From contig NXFV01000216.1 of NCBI GenBank assembly GCA_002803225.1, positions 180,971 through 244,970 of the forward strand: a DNA stretch of 64,000 nt, written 5' to 3'. The stretch is from Gamarada debralockiae (Eukaryota; Ascomycota; Leotiomycetes; Helotiales; Hyphodiscaceae). The position numbers were made by a program, and so were the translations under genes. The notes under the pieces are model-generated. The model was given only the letters and a program-made list of their open reading frames with translations, was not told where the DNA came from and searched no databases. Each line of letters begins with the position of its first letter. Position 1 is the first letter of the stretch. Below are positions 23,498-35,600 of the stretch, piece by piece.

Positions 23498-25275
23498 GGT
23501 GGTCGTGGGGAGAATTTCGCATCAAATTAAGGTAGGACGCTTAACAAATATTTGGTACAACCGAATGTTGGTCGGAAAATCGAGTGTCAGGACAGGTCAC
23601 ATGGCGAAGTTTGCGAAAGGAAATCGACAACATTTGAGTAAATGAAAGAGCTTCAGCTGCTGAGCCGACAGCAAACCATCATGAAGCGGTGACCGTTGAA
23701 TGATAAACGGCTGGAGCTATCCGATATAAAAATATGAGCTCTTGTTACACACCGTAAGATCGGCCAATATCAAACCGCTGGCTTTCTGATGAGCCGTTTA
23801 CATCTCTTTGTGATTGGACGCTTGTCGCCACCTTCTGGGCAGCTGAGACACGATTCTGAATGGAAAAGAGGGGAGACTTCAGCCCTATGAATCCTATTGG
23901 GCAGTTAACAAACGAAAACATAAAAACGTGGCATGAATATTTGTGAGAGAAGCTTCGAGGCAAAAGGACACAAGGCACGTGAGAGACAAGGTCAGATGAC
24001 TAAGCTTCCTCCATCAGGTGAATATCACGGGAATTTTCCTCGCCACATCCCGAGGCGCCGAATCCGAAATAGCGCGTTTTTTCCCCGGACTCGGGCCAAC
24101 GGTTAAAAAGATCTGGGTGTTCTGGATCACATCTGAGGTCATAAGGACTGAAAAGCATCCGCTGATAAAGAGCGAGCGACGATTACTTATGACCTTTTGT
24201 TCTTTGAAGATATTTATCGCGCGTCTTTGACTCCCTTCGCAAATAAATGAATTTCTAGAAGTACCCTCTTAAAGTTCTTTATCCTAACGAACTACAGTCC
24301 AAGCCGTAAACACCTTGGACCTCCCCCCGCTTCACGGTCTCTAGCTTTGAGAGGCTTGAACTCAACTTTCTCGTCGCAAGATACGTTGCAATATCGAATC
24401 CACCCTGTTCCATCGATCCGTATCGTCGCTGTAACTGGAGGAAAGTCATCGATCTATCGCATCAGCTGTGTTTTGCCAAAAGAGGCCCTACCAACCAGGA
24501 CATCCCTCTGACCGAAGAAGCGGGTCTGATACCTCTTTCCGTCCATTTTTTGGACCGCAAGCTTTTTGCATTGTATCCACAAGACTACTAGGTCAAGGAA
24601 CATTATTCACATGTGCTGACAAGCAGATTCCGGCTCAAGTTTTCCGCATGCTGTGGAAGAGAGCTCCAAATCGTCCCAACCTGATACGGCCCCAAGACCC
24701 ACTATTGACATCCCATCTTCTCTGCGACCACCGGAAAATCAGGCGCTTTACGCGGAGTATACCGCTCCGCATTCGAAATTAATCTAATATCAGGCTCATA
24801 ATAAAGGTACGTAGAAGTATTTGTGGTATCGTCATGTGTTTTATCTCGAGGTCATGCTGCCAAGCTATCAAAGTCGCAATTCGGTGGTACGGATATTGAT
24901 ATTAGCTCGGCGTATTATCCCAACTAGTTTGCGGGAGTGGATGCGATTTTGCATGGGGCCATCTGGCCGGTTTCAGAGGCCTTCCAATAATTTGTCGTAT
25001 GGGATGCGATACATCATACAGCAGAGCTGTTGCGGGGCACAACCCCCCACTATGGTCATACACTTCGGCAGCACCCCAGATATAACCAAGGCTTCCGGCA
25101 GCTCTCTCTCGCTCCCCTACAAGTGCAACTCCATATTTCACTCAGCACTTCAAGGTGGTGATGCCGTCTTATTGTCTTCAAGACTGTCATTATTTCTACC
25201 GCACAGCTTTGCGCGGTTTGAACATCTGCACATCCATTTCTCCGTTGTACGCTTGAAAGCATCACGCTGACCAAG
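23498..25275. other. Intergenic, divergent promoters of MFS and acyltransferase genes
   Basis: The flanking genes point away from each other over 1.8 kb. Short frames such as 24821-25270 encode nothing recognisable. I see no repeat or RNA gene. Confidence 0.4.
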
Positions 25276-27943
25276 ATGCCTTCCTCTACCGCATCAGTTC
25301 GTACATTTAGGATGCCAAACTCCCTCAACGAGTCATTGGCTGTGGCCGAGCCAGGTAATCCATACTATGCTCATGAATCAGGGCGGTCAATGGACGGAGC
25401 CAAGAAAGTCAGCGATGGCTTCTCAAACGATGAGAAGAACCCTCTCGGGAGCAATCAACCAAAGCACACGCCCGGTATTACTTTCGCGGCACAGGACAAG
25501 CTCCCAAAGCTACCCATTCCCGACTTGGACCATAGCATGACCAGATATCTCGAGGCTCTCAAGCCACTTCAATCTCCAAGAGATCACGCAGAGACCCAAC
25601 AGGCCGTGGAGGAGTTCCTGAAAAGTGAGGGACCGGAGTTGCAAGAAAAGTTGAAGAAGTATGCCAACGGCAAGACGAGTTATATCGAACAATTTTGTAC
25701 GTGTCACCATTCGTCGTGAACCACCATGACTGACAAACGTCTCCTAGGGTACGACTCATACTTGAACTTCGACAATCCTGTCGTCCTGAACCTCAATCCC
25801 TTCTTCCTCCTGGAGGATGATCCAACACCGGCGAGAAACAATCAAGTGACTCGTGCTGCCTCGCTGGTTGTGTCTGCGTTATCATTCGTCAGAGCAGTGA
25901 GGAAAGAGGAACTGCCACCCGACACCCTGAAAGGTAAACCTCTTTGCATGTACCAGTACTCCAGACTGTTTGGTACTGCTCGTATCCCTACGGAGAACGG
26001 CTGCCAGATTGGCCAGGATCCAGACTCGAGACATATCGTCGTCCTGTGTCATGGACAGTTCTACTGGTTCGACGTTCTAGATGAAAATTCGGATCTCATC
26101 ATGACTGAGAAGGACGTATCTATCAACCTTCAGACTATCGTCGATGATGCTCAACAAACACCCATTCAAGAAGCTGCCAAGGGCGCACTTGGTGTGCTCA
26201 GTACTGAGAACCGAAAGATTTGGTCTGGCCTGAGAGATTTGATGACCAAGGACGAAGGGTCAAACAACTCGGACTGTCTTGGGATAGTAGACTCTGCGCT
26301 ATTCATTCTCTGCTTGGACTACACCGAGCCTATCTCCGGAGCGGATCTCTGTCAGAACATGCTGTGCGGCACCAGCCAAATCGAGAGGGGAGTTCAAATT
26401 GGTACTTGCACAAATCGTTGGTATGACAAGCTCCAGATCATCGTTTGCAAGAACGGTAGTGCAGGAATCAACTTCGAACACACCGGCGTCGATGGCCACA
26501 CTGTCCTACGATTTGCTAGCGATGTCTACACTGATACCATTCTTCGATTTGCACGTACCATCAACGGCCAAGCTCCAAGTCTATGGGCGTCAACGAGTCC
26601 CGATCCATCGAAGCGAGATCCTGCCAGCTTTGGCGATGTGAGCACTACGCCACACAAGCTGGAATGGGATATGATTCCAGAACTTAGCATTGCTCTGAGA
26701 TTTGCAGAAACTCGTCTCGCAGATTTGATCCAACAAAACGAGTTCGAGACTCTTGACTTCGCGGGATATGGAAAGAACTTCATGACTTCAATGGGATTCT
26801 CTCCAGATGCCTTTGTCCAAATGGCTTTCCAGGCAGCATACTATGGATTGTACGGACGGGTGGAGTGTACCTACGAGCCAGCAATGACCAAAGTCTACCT
26901 CCATGGCCGCACCGAAGCCATCCGCTCCGTTACCCCCGAGTCGGTGGAATTTGTGCAGAAGTTCTGGGCTGAAAACCCGGCGCAGCAGAAAGTTGATGCA
27001 CTAAAGAAAGCTTGCCAAAAACACACAGAAAATACGAAAGAATGTGCAATGGCCCAAGGCTTTGACCGACATCTCTACGCGCTCTTTAGCGTCTGGCAGA
27101 GGGCACTGGATGAAGATGGAGCAGAGGCCGCCAGCAGCAATGGAATGAGCAGCAATGGATACTCCAGCCCTGTCGACGCAGGTTCCGGGCCAGCTTCAGT
27201 TGTCGGCTCTCCTGGAAGGAACTCAATCATATCAGATAACGGCGATGACGTGCGCTCGAACTCGAACCGCGGACGAGGCAATTCATCGCCATATCGAGGT
27301 CAGCACAATAACATGCCGCTCATTTTCGCCGATGCAGGTTGGGATAAATTGAACAATACCATCCTTTCGACTTCGAATTGTGGCAACCCTTCTCTTCGGC
27401 AATTCGGATTCGGTCCTACGACGGGAGATGGGTTTGGTATTGGCTACATTATCAAGGACGAGGGAATTAGCATTTGCGCGAGCAGCAAACATAGACAAAC
27501 GAAGCGATTTGTCGATGCTCTGGAGACCTACTTGCTGGATATTCGCCGCGTATTGCGATCGACTCAGCGCAACACTTCTCCTAGAGCCAGCCGAGCTAGG
27601 GAGGCGAGCTCTAACAGACCTCATGCTGGAAGCACGTTGAAGTCTCGAGGCAGAGTGATCAAAGCCTCAGAAGTAGGAAAGAAGAGTCCTGGGACAATGA
27701 CACCTGTGGACGATAGTCCGGTGGCAAGCGACGATGAAGGACTTGGTGGCTGTAAGAAATTCCCTTGGCTGGATCTAGGGTTGTTGCTAATTTTCATTTC
27801 CAGACGGTTTCTTCGACGCAGGGATGTTACTCCAGGCTCTTAAAGCCAGAGGAGAAGGCTTCGATGATGGGACGGCAAAGCCCGCGACGGTGAGTGCGAG
27901 ACGGAGGGAGATTGGGAAGAAGCTCAGATTGATCGAGTACTGA
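25276..27943 (+). CDS. YAT2-like carnitine O-acetyltransferase
   Basis: Exons 25276-25696, 25748-27751 and 27804-27943 give 854 residues. The catalytic motif is present with His385 (FEHTGVDGH), and the choline/carnitine acyltransferase fold runs from PKLPIPDLDHSMTRYLEALK near residue 75 to about residue 760. A later insertion (about 610-680) is Ser/Gly/Asn-rich. The C-terminal tail has Arg/Ser-rich segments and ends KKLRLIEY. Yat-type enzymes move acetyl groups between CoA and carnitine so that acetyl units can enter mitochondria during growth on acetate, ethanol or fatty acids. There is no obvious mitochondrial presequence or peroxisomal signal, so a cytosolic location fits best. Length and the disordered insertion favour YAT2-like over the shorter CAT2/FacC types. 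Confidence 0.9.
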
Positions 27944-29331
27944 GTCGTCCTGTAGGATACAGGAGTGGATTTCAAAGACTTTCCGGTTTTAATATTGTGA
28001 TATTTAGCAAAGGCGTTCTTTCAGAGGCTTGTGTAGAGTACTATTCACTATGAAATCTATTTACACGATCAATGTTCCTTTTGGATTTTCATGTGAAGCG
28101 CATCGCATCTCACTGGAGGATTTCGCGAATCGCTCGCGTCCGAGCAAGGAGGAAAAAAGCCACAAGCCTGCACGACGAAAATTGTCTCCATCGTGCAACG
28201 TAATAAACTGTCAGAAATTTCGTGGTGTAGTGGATCGCGAAAGTCTCTGATGAAAAATTGAGGCCATTCGTTGAACGTCCCTCGGTCGCGACTCGCGAAC
28301 TGCTTGCGTCGTGCCTATGGAGCCCATCTGCTTCTACCAAGAAGAGGAATCAAGGCCTCAATTCTACGCGCCTGATCAAAAGTAAGAGGAAACAACTCAG
28401 CGTTTACAAAAGTCTCAAACATAGAACAAAATCCCAAATCCCAATCACAATCACATGACGCTGAATCACGAAACGCCTCTTATTGGCCTCGACCATCTCC
28501 ACCTACCAGTCGGGATTGCATCCCACTTCACGGTTCCACTACCCCTCCTTCCATTTCCTTATCCCCATCTTGCCCTGATCTTTCCCCTGCATCTGCATCC
28601 TGCACGTTTCTTTTTCAATTTACTCCTTACGCCCAAATCTAATCTCCCTCAAAACAGCTCAGGGGGGTCCACAAATCAGCAACCTTCGCTCCACTGGATC
28701 TTGCTCGCTAGCGGCAACAAGCAAGGGGAGAATGCCCGATTCAGGGGCGGGTCTTAGCGAGCGCAAAAACAAACTCAACCGTTTCACCACCCGACGGCCT
28801 CCCAATGAAAATGTCTGCCGACGATGGAGGTGATCCACGGCGCTGCGGGAAGAAAAGAAAAGAACTGCCTGAATGGGATGAACGTCCTCAGGTACCTGAG
28901 CGGAGTCCAGGAACATACGGCTCGTGTTTGGTTGAAACGGCCCATTCGGGCTGAGGCAAGGGAGCCCGACCACGCAACCCTTGGCACAGATCTCCTCCAC
29001 TCGCAAGTGTGCTGTACATAAAAGATCTGGGGCTCCTTATTCCTCAACTTCTCTTCCTTTTGACTCCACCAGCCTTTCGTTGCTACATTCTTTTGCACAG
29101 GGCAGAAATCGATTCAGCGTCTCCGCGAGACTGCGCGGGATTCAATTCACATTCTTTTTCTTCACAAACCCATTCATTCCTTCAACACACAGTCATTTGA
29201 TTGAATCAAATCAATCGTCTTCGAAAGACTTTCCTTCAAACACCGAGACACAACACCAAGACAATCTTTGCCCCGCAATCTACCTGACGATCTCACGATT
29301 TCACACGATTTAAGAACCAAACGAATTCAAA
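27944..29331. other. Intergenic, promoter and leader of the glucanase gene
   Basis: No gene is supported. The 300 bp before the glucanase ATG are CT-rich and contain ACATAAAAG at about 29017-29025, a possible TATA-like element. Confidence 0.4.
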
Positions 29332-30582
29332 ATGCGTACCACATTCTCGAGCGTCGCCATCTTGGCTTCCTCTTTGCTGGCCAGAGAGGTCTTTGCTGCT
29401 CCATATATGCAGAAGAGGGAGGTGGTTACCGACAAGGTCGTCGTGACGGAGGAAATCACCGTTACTGAGGAGGCTGATGGAACATACGAGACCGGTCTTC
29501 CCATTGCAATTGGCACCACGACTATCGACGGCACTCCCGTCATTGTTTCTAGCACCAGCACTCCTGTCATTGTTTCCAGCACCAGCACCCCACAAGCTAC
29601 ACCTTCCAGCACTGAGGCACCCGCTAAAGTAGCTGCCCCAGCTGCTACCAAGCCAGCAAGCTCTGAGTCCGAAACGAGCACATCAGGCGCTGTCTTCATT
29701 CAAGAAAACAAGACCAAGGCCTCCTCTACCCCAAAGACAACCGAGGAGCCAACATCCACTACCCCAGCTGCCGTCGTACCAACCACTTCTGCCCCTAAGG
29801 AAACTCCCACAACCTTCGCAACAGTTGCATCTTCCTCCACCGCCCCAGTTTCTACATCAACCACCTCTTCATCTGGCAAGAAGCGAGGACTCGCTTACAA
29901 CGACGCTTCCCTCCTCTCCGGCTTCGTCTCTTCTGACTCAAAGGTTGGCTGGTGCTACAACTGGGCCTCTTCCACCGCCGCCACTCCTTCCGGCATCGAA
30001 TACGTCGCTCTCCTCTGGGGCCTGCAAGACGAGTTCACCTCAGTCTGGAACGCCAACGCAGACGCTGCCCTCAAAGCTGGAGCTACTCATCTCATGGGCT
30101 TCAACGAGCCCGATCTTGCAGGGCAAGCAAACCTCGGCGTCTCCGCCGCTGTCTCCGGCTGGATGACTTACATGCAACCCTATGCATCCAAAGCCAAACT
30201 CGGAGCCCCAGCCGTCACCAACGGCGCCGCACCAATGGGGTTGACCTACCTAGGCAACTTCCTCACAGCCCTCAGCCATGCGGGCGGAACCTACGATTTC
30301 TGCTCTATCCATTGGTACGATAGCGCGACCAACATTGCGTATTTCAAGAACTACATGCAAGAGGCGTCTGCTGCTTGCAATGGAAAGCCCATCTGGCTCA
30401 CCGAATTCGGCGCTTCTGGCACTGCTGACGAGCAAAATACCTTCTTGGAGACTGTGTTGCCGTGGATGGATGAGCAAGATTACATTGAGAGATACGCTTA
30501 TTTCATGGTGGCAGACGGAAACTTGCTCAGCACCGGTACCACCCTTTCTACACTTGGAAACACCTTCGCTACGTTCACGTAA
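29332..30582 (+). CDS. GH128 (Asl1-type) secreted glucanase
   Basis: A single exon of 416 residues. The signal peptide covers about 1-23 (SSVAILASSLLAREVFAA). A Ser/Thr/Pro-rich, probably O-glycosylated linker covers about 60-185. The catalytic domain starts KKRGLAYNDASL and contains the acid/base and nucleophile motifs GFNEPD (Glu259) and LTEFG (Glu358). GH128 enzymes act on beta-1,3-glucan and the founding yeast protein is wall-associated, so a role in wall remodelling is likely. The linker holds two near-identical 27-bp units at 29533-29559 and 29560-29586 (TPVIVSSTS twice), evidence of recent slippage. The ATG sits after an A-rich context (aaaatgcg). Confidence 0.92.
   Translation: MRTTFSSVAILASSLLAREVFAAPYMQKREVVTDKVVVTEEITVTEEADGTYETGLPIAIGTTTIDGTPVIVSSTSTPVIVSSTSTPQATPSSTEAPAKVAAPAATKPASSESETSTSGAVFIQENKTKASSTPKTTEEPTSTTPAAVVPTTSAPKETPTTFATVASSSTAPVSTSTTSSSGKKRGLAYNDASLLSGFVSSDSKVGWCYNWASSTAATPSGIEYVALLWGLQDEFTSVWNANADAALKAGATHLMGFNEPDLAGQANLGVSAAVSGWMTYMQPYASKAKLGAPAVTNGAAPMGLTYLGNFLTALSHAGGTYDFCSIHWYDSATNIAYFKNYMQEASAACNGKPIWLTEFGASGTADEQNTFLETVLPWMDEQDYIERYAYFMVADGNLLSTGTTLSTLGNTFATFT
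29533..29586 (+). repeat. Two tandem 27-bp in-frame units in the glucanase linker
   Basis: Each unit encodes TPVIVSSTS and the two differ by two silent bases, so the protein repeat is perfect. Confidence 0.85.
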
Positions 30583-31632
30583 GCGATATGAGTTATGATT
30601 ACAGTCTAAGGACTAAAGACTTTACGTTCAATGTATATATTTATGACACTTAGGGGGTGAACGGATATACGGTTTTCGAATGGAGTAGAAAAATGATACT
30701 CCCCAAGCAGCCTGATTTTGGCGAGCTTCAAACTTCACTCCCCAATTTTCCATCCTCCTATGATTCGTGATGAAAGCATGTGATCAAGCACAAGCAGAAT
30801 CTGCAGAACCGTCGTTTCATCACCTGCAAGCACTGGCCGCCAGAAAATAGCGACATAACCGACCAGTGTCGGCATGCGCCTCGCAGCGGCCTGTTTTTAA
30901 GCCTATAGTTTTGCGACAGGCCACTCCCGAAAGCTTGACTGGATGGGAAGGGAAGGAGCTAGTTGCTCCCGCATGGTTTAGACTGGGTAGATCCAAAGCT
31001 ACGAAAAGACTAAAAAGCCTAGAAAATATGAACAGATGCCAACTGAGAAATATTTTTGTTGCAGGTCTGAATGTTTAGTGCAAAACTGTTGAGGCGTTTC
31101 GAAAGTGGTGAGAATGGGATCTCAATCACTTAACATATCTAAGTGATGAAAGAGGCGTGTTTTCAAGATAGAAATCCCTTGTTCATATTCCCCCTTTCAG
31201 TAATTCAAGAAGAATCTGGGATTGGATTTCAGTCGCTCAGTTGATTTGAAGAGCGCGCGTTCAAGAGGTGAGGAAGGAGCCTTGTTGAAGTCATTCGCAT
31301 ATTGAATGCCTACCTGAGATAATATTTCAAATTCTCTTGAGTGGAATTCATGAATAGAAGCCCTTTTCTCATCACCTTCTAGCCTATGACATCCTCATCG
31401 ACACTAACTCCCCTTTCAACCCACTATGTGTCTGCCAAGAATCTCCGACGCTGACTCTTTCCTCGCCAGCAAGCTTGGATGCCGACTGCCAATTGTCGAC
31501 ACCTCAAGCCATGCATGCCCGTGACAGTTCTCCCCCCGGCTCGAGACAGAAATGTTGATATTCAGTGAATAGTTGCTGTTGCGTCTCTTTATCAATCTCT
31601 CGTCTCGTCTTCATTCTTCTCCTTTTGGAGTA
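30583..31632. other. Intergenic, 3' of glucanase up to the MITE-like element
   Basis: No gene is supported; the longest frames are about 70 codons and show no family features. The last two bases (31631-31632) are the TA duplicated beside the next element. Confidence 0.4.
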
Positions 31633-32200
31633 TGGTAGATCATCAATTTTAATTATTCATTGAATAATACTATGGTACGAGTCATTATTTACGACTACCA
31701 TAGATATATGACTACTATTATAGTACTCGCCATTAATTCGTGATCCTCTATGGTAGTCACCAATAAAGTAGCGCTGCGGAGGGTGCTAGAAGTAGGTGGC
31801 CGAGACACTAAGGCCCTTTTTGGGTCACCGAAAGACTCGCCCGCCGAGCCTTACCCTCCCACAACATGCTTATAATACAGCCGCTGAGGTCCTCGTTCAT
31901 GTCCATCTGAGAGTGCTAAAAGTTGGGACCTGGTGATAGATCTCGGGGTAGGGTTCGCAACAGACAACGAGGGTGGCTGGGAGGAAGCTGCGCGGTAGCT
32001 GAGAACGAGCTGTGGCTGAGGTCTCCCCTTCTAGAATAATGACAGAGTACGAGCCCTGGACGGTGGAAGAGAGCACTGTACATAACTTTCGTTAATAATT
32101 ATTTATGGCCACTATAATGGTAACCATCAATCTATGGTACTGATAAACATTGGTAACTACCATAGAAAAATTCATGAATAATTATTATTGACGAGTACCA
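31633..32200. mobile_element. MITE-like non-autonomous DNA element with TA duplication
   Basis: The ends form an imperfect inverted repeat of about 50 bp: left end TGGTAGATCATCAATTTTAA and the complement of the right end TGGTACTCGTCAATAATAAT, both followed by ATTATTCAT and then CTATGGTA. TA flanks both sides (31631-31632 and 32201-32202), as expected for Tc1/mariner-type insertion. AT-rich arms of about 130 bp with repeated CTATGGTA/TACCATAG units enclose a GC-richer core. There is no coding frame, so the element would need a transposase supplied in trans. It ends about 480 bp from the 3' end of the SNF2 gene. Confidence 0.7.
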
Positions 32201-32677
32201 TACAACATCTCGCTCCTTCCTATCATTCCCCAAAGCCTGTTATGGCAACAACAGTGTAGTACCGATGTCGAGAACGTTCCTTCTTCAGAAGTGCTCGTTC
32301 AGCTTCACATCGCTGTCCCTCGAACATCGTTGCTGTATACCAACGCGCATTATCCTGACTTCATTGCATTTCTACACACCAACACAGTATCACAAAGCGT
32401 CTAGCCGGAGGAGCTAAGTGATGCTCCTGAAGCAGCCTCCTGTTTGAACATTGATAGTATTATAAGGGGGTAAAAGTGGAATCCTTAGTGCGTCCTTATT
32501 GCATTAGCTGCAAAAACTACAAATAGTACATAATATGACGATGCTAGAGGCGAGCTCAATAGTATATAATATGTATCAATTGAGTTGTCTAAGTCTATGT
32601 GTGTCCTACGCAAAGGGACCCTTGGAATTTGGTTAGGAGGAGGCCTGCACGTACTTCTTGGGGTTCCTACTGCAATA

Positions 32678-35600
32678 TTATTCTAATGCTGTTCGCAAGT
32701 CCTATTTAAAGTTAATAACCCGCGTTTTATAAGTATATATATATTTAGTGCCTTACCTTCAGCATTTTCTCTTTCATCTCAACCCTACTCGAACTACTAT
32801 CGCCAAAGGAAGCGTTTATAAGATCCAATTTGGTCTTCTGAGTTCGCAAGACATACTAGATAGGCTCAATAATGTGATCGAGTATTTTCTCCATTATTAA
32901 AATGCTTACTTCTTCAATGGAATCCTTAACAATGTAACGAAATGCTTTGACTTCTCCGGTTTGGCCAAGTCTGTGACAACGATCTAGTGCTTGCTCTTCT
33001 GCCATTGGGTTCCACTGGGGTTCCATCAGGTGGACGTGGTTCGCTACGGTGAGGTCTAGTCTAATTTCACTTAGATCAGTTACTTTTATCATGGCCAGGA
33101 TTCTGACGTCGGAATGAGGGAAAATTACCCAACTCCTGCACTGCCAATAGAAGCTAGCAATACGGTACATGAGGGGTTGGAACGAAACGATTGGATTGCA
33201 CGTCTCCTGTGAGAGAGTGATTTTGATCCGTCGATGCGCTCGTAAATACACCCGTAGGATATTAGCGCTTTTTCAATTAGGTCAAGCATTCCTGTCCAGC
33301 ACGAGAAAACAACACTAAACACTGTCATCAGCAAATTTTGATATAATCAATTGTATATTGTATAAGTTAGGGTGGCGTTACCTTTTTATTGGAAATCCGG
33401 TATATGTGGAAAGATCAGCATGAAGGTTTTGGAGCAACTTGAGAACTTTGGATGACGGGAAATACGGAGCATCAGTGTCCAACCGGGCTTCTGAAACTAG
33501 CGCGAAACACTTTTCTACCATCTCTCTGTCATTATCAGAGCACAGAGGACAGCTTATTGCACCTCCGGTTGATAGACAACAATCCCCGCATAAGAAATGC
33601 ATGCATGGGAGAATGTGTTCTTCAACAGTGCCGGAGGACGAAGCTTGAATGTTCTGACCACAATTTTCGCAAGGCGGCACTTCCCCTGAAATTTCGTTTG
33701 ATAGCGTTCCAGTGATAAATTTCTCGTCCAGTAACTCGAGCGTCTGGGCAGAGAGGAGGTCTCGACCGTGGTTACAGATTTGTCTGAGCTTCAAGATTGT
33801 ATTGAAGATGCCTCTATCCAACCTAGAGCTCGTAGAACCAAAAGACCAACTTCTCTTGACAATATTGTATAGTTTTCGCTCCTCCTCATTGAGCTCCACA
33901 AATTGCACATCCTCGACACGAGAGCCGAGTTTGAGCTCCTCGAAAACGATCTCTTTAGTTCGCCTCAATGATACTGCCCGCACAAGTGTTTTGAGTTTCT
34001 CCATAGTTGACTGATTCGCTGCGCCTAGGCCTTTGACAAAGTGGGAATGGAATCTTTGCGGGTCGTCAAACGGATGAATCCGTAGAAATTCAATAATGGA
34101 ACCGAAATCCTCTAAGCGATTCTGGATCGGAGTTCCAGTAAGGCACCATCGATGTTGTGCATCAATCGCATATACGGAGCGGAACAACTGGGATGATCGA
34201 TTTCTGATAATATGTGCTAAATAGATCTAGTTAATGAATGAAACGTAGCCAGCAGCTCAGAACGAGTGTTTCATTACCTTCGTCAAGAACTAATCTCCAC
34301 CAGTAAATAGAATGTAGAATCCCTGCTCTCCTTGATTGGACCTTCGAATTGGTTGGATTTGACGGGCACTCTGCTCTCAGAATGTCATATGTAGTGATAA
34401 CAATATCATTCACTGTTAATCCAATGATATCTTGGTCTCTTTCAGCCCCATGGTATAGTACATATCTGACAGAACTGGACTTGAAGTGACTAAAAAGTGA
34501 GACGGTATAGTTAGCAAAGAGTGTGTGACTAGTTGAAAGTGGGATAAAGTGAACACTTACTGCTTAATCTGCTCTTCCCAAGTAGCGAGGGCTAGAAAGC
34601 GGTCAGATACTTTCATATGGGAAATTACGGTATGTTCTTAACTAACTTGAAAGAGGCGTCACTATCAAAGTGGAAAAAGTAGCATGTCGACCTTTTACCC
34701 CACATGGAGGGGTTGGCACTGTCACATTTTTTACCTTGTCGGCTATACTCATGATGAGTGTGAGAATTGTTAACGTCTTCCCAAGGCCCATATCCTGCCA
34801 AAAGTTAGATGTAGTTGCAGGTATATGTGGCGAATGAATGAATACTGACGTCAGCAAGAAGGCCTCCGAGACACATAGGAGGAGGATGAGACTGGCTCAA
34901 ACGCGTCACAGAGTTCCAATACCTAAGACAAGTCAAATAGAGATTTCAAAGAATATCATTTCACACAAGACAAACATACCTTTTCGTGCTCTCAGGATCA
35001 CCCTTCAATACCCAAAGCGATGGGAATTCCTGGTTAATAAGTTTTCCAGACTCTTTTTCCATCATCATAGCAACCGCTTTCCTCTGGTATCTATTGAGTA
35101 TTAGCTTCCTAACTTCTCTCTTCCAACGTAATTAGACAGACTCACGATTTTAATTCTGTAATAAGCCGAGAGCTGAGTTGTACTTCGGAGAATATATCAG
35201 GCCCAACTGCTGCATCAAATACGTGGGACAGCTGTCGTTTCAAGGATTGGTCCATCGAGGCTTTCTTTGGTCCAAAATTAGAAACTTCGCACGCTGGTAA
35301 ACGTAGTTTGCAACCAGGGCGCAGAAGGTACTGAGGATTATCGTAGGGCACTGAATGGTCAAAGACTATCGGGTGCTGCAGATTTAAACCGCCATCAGAT
35401 AAATATTTGCCGATCTCGTCGCCATTACGCTGAAAACCGTGAATAGTAACTAGCAACACGCAATGGTCTTGCGGTTTAGTCTCTAACTTGCCAGGCTGAT
35501 TGAACAGCAAGAAGGCTGTCAAAGTCACTAAGAAGTTGCGAGAAATTGTCGCAAGGATTTGCCCAGTGTGGTGATCCAGTAGACCCGCATACTTCATATT

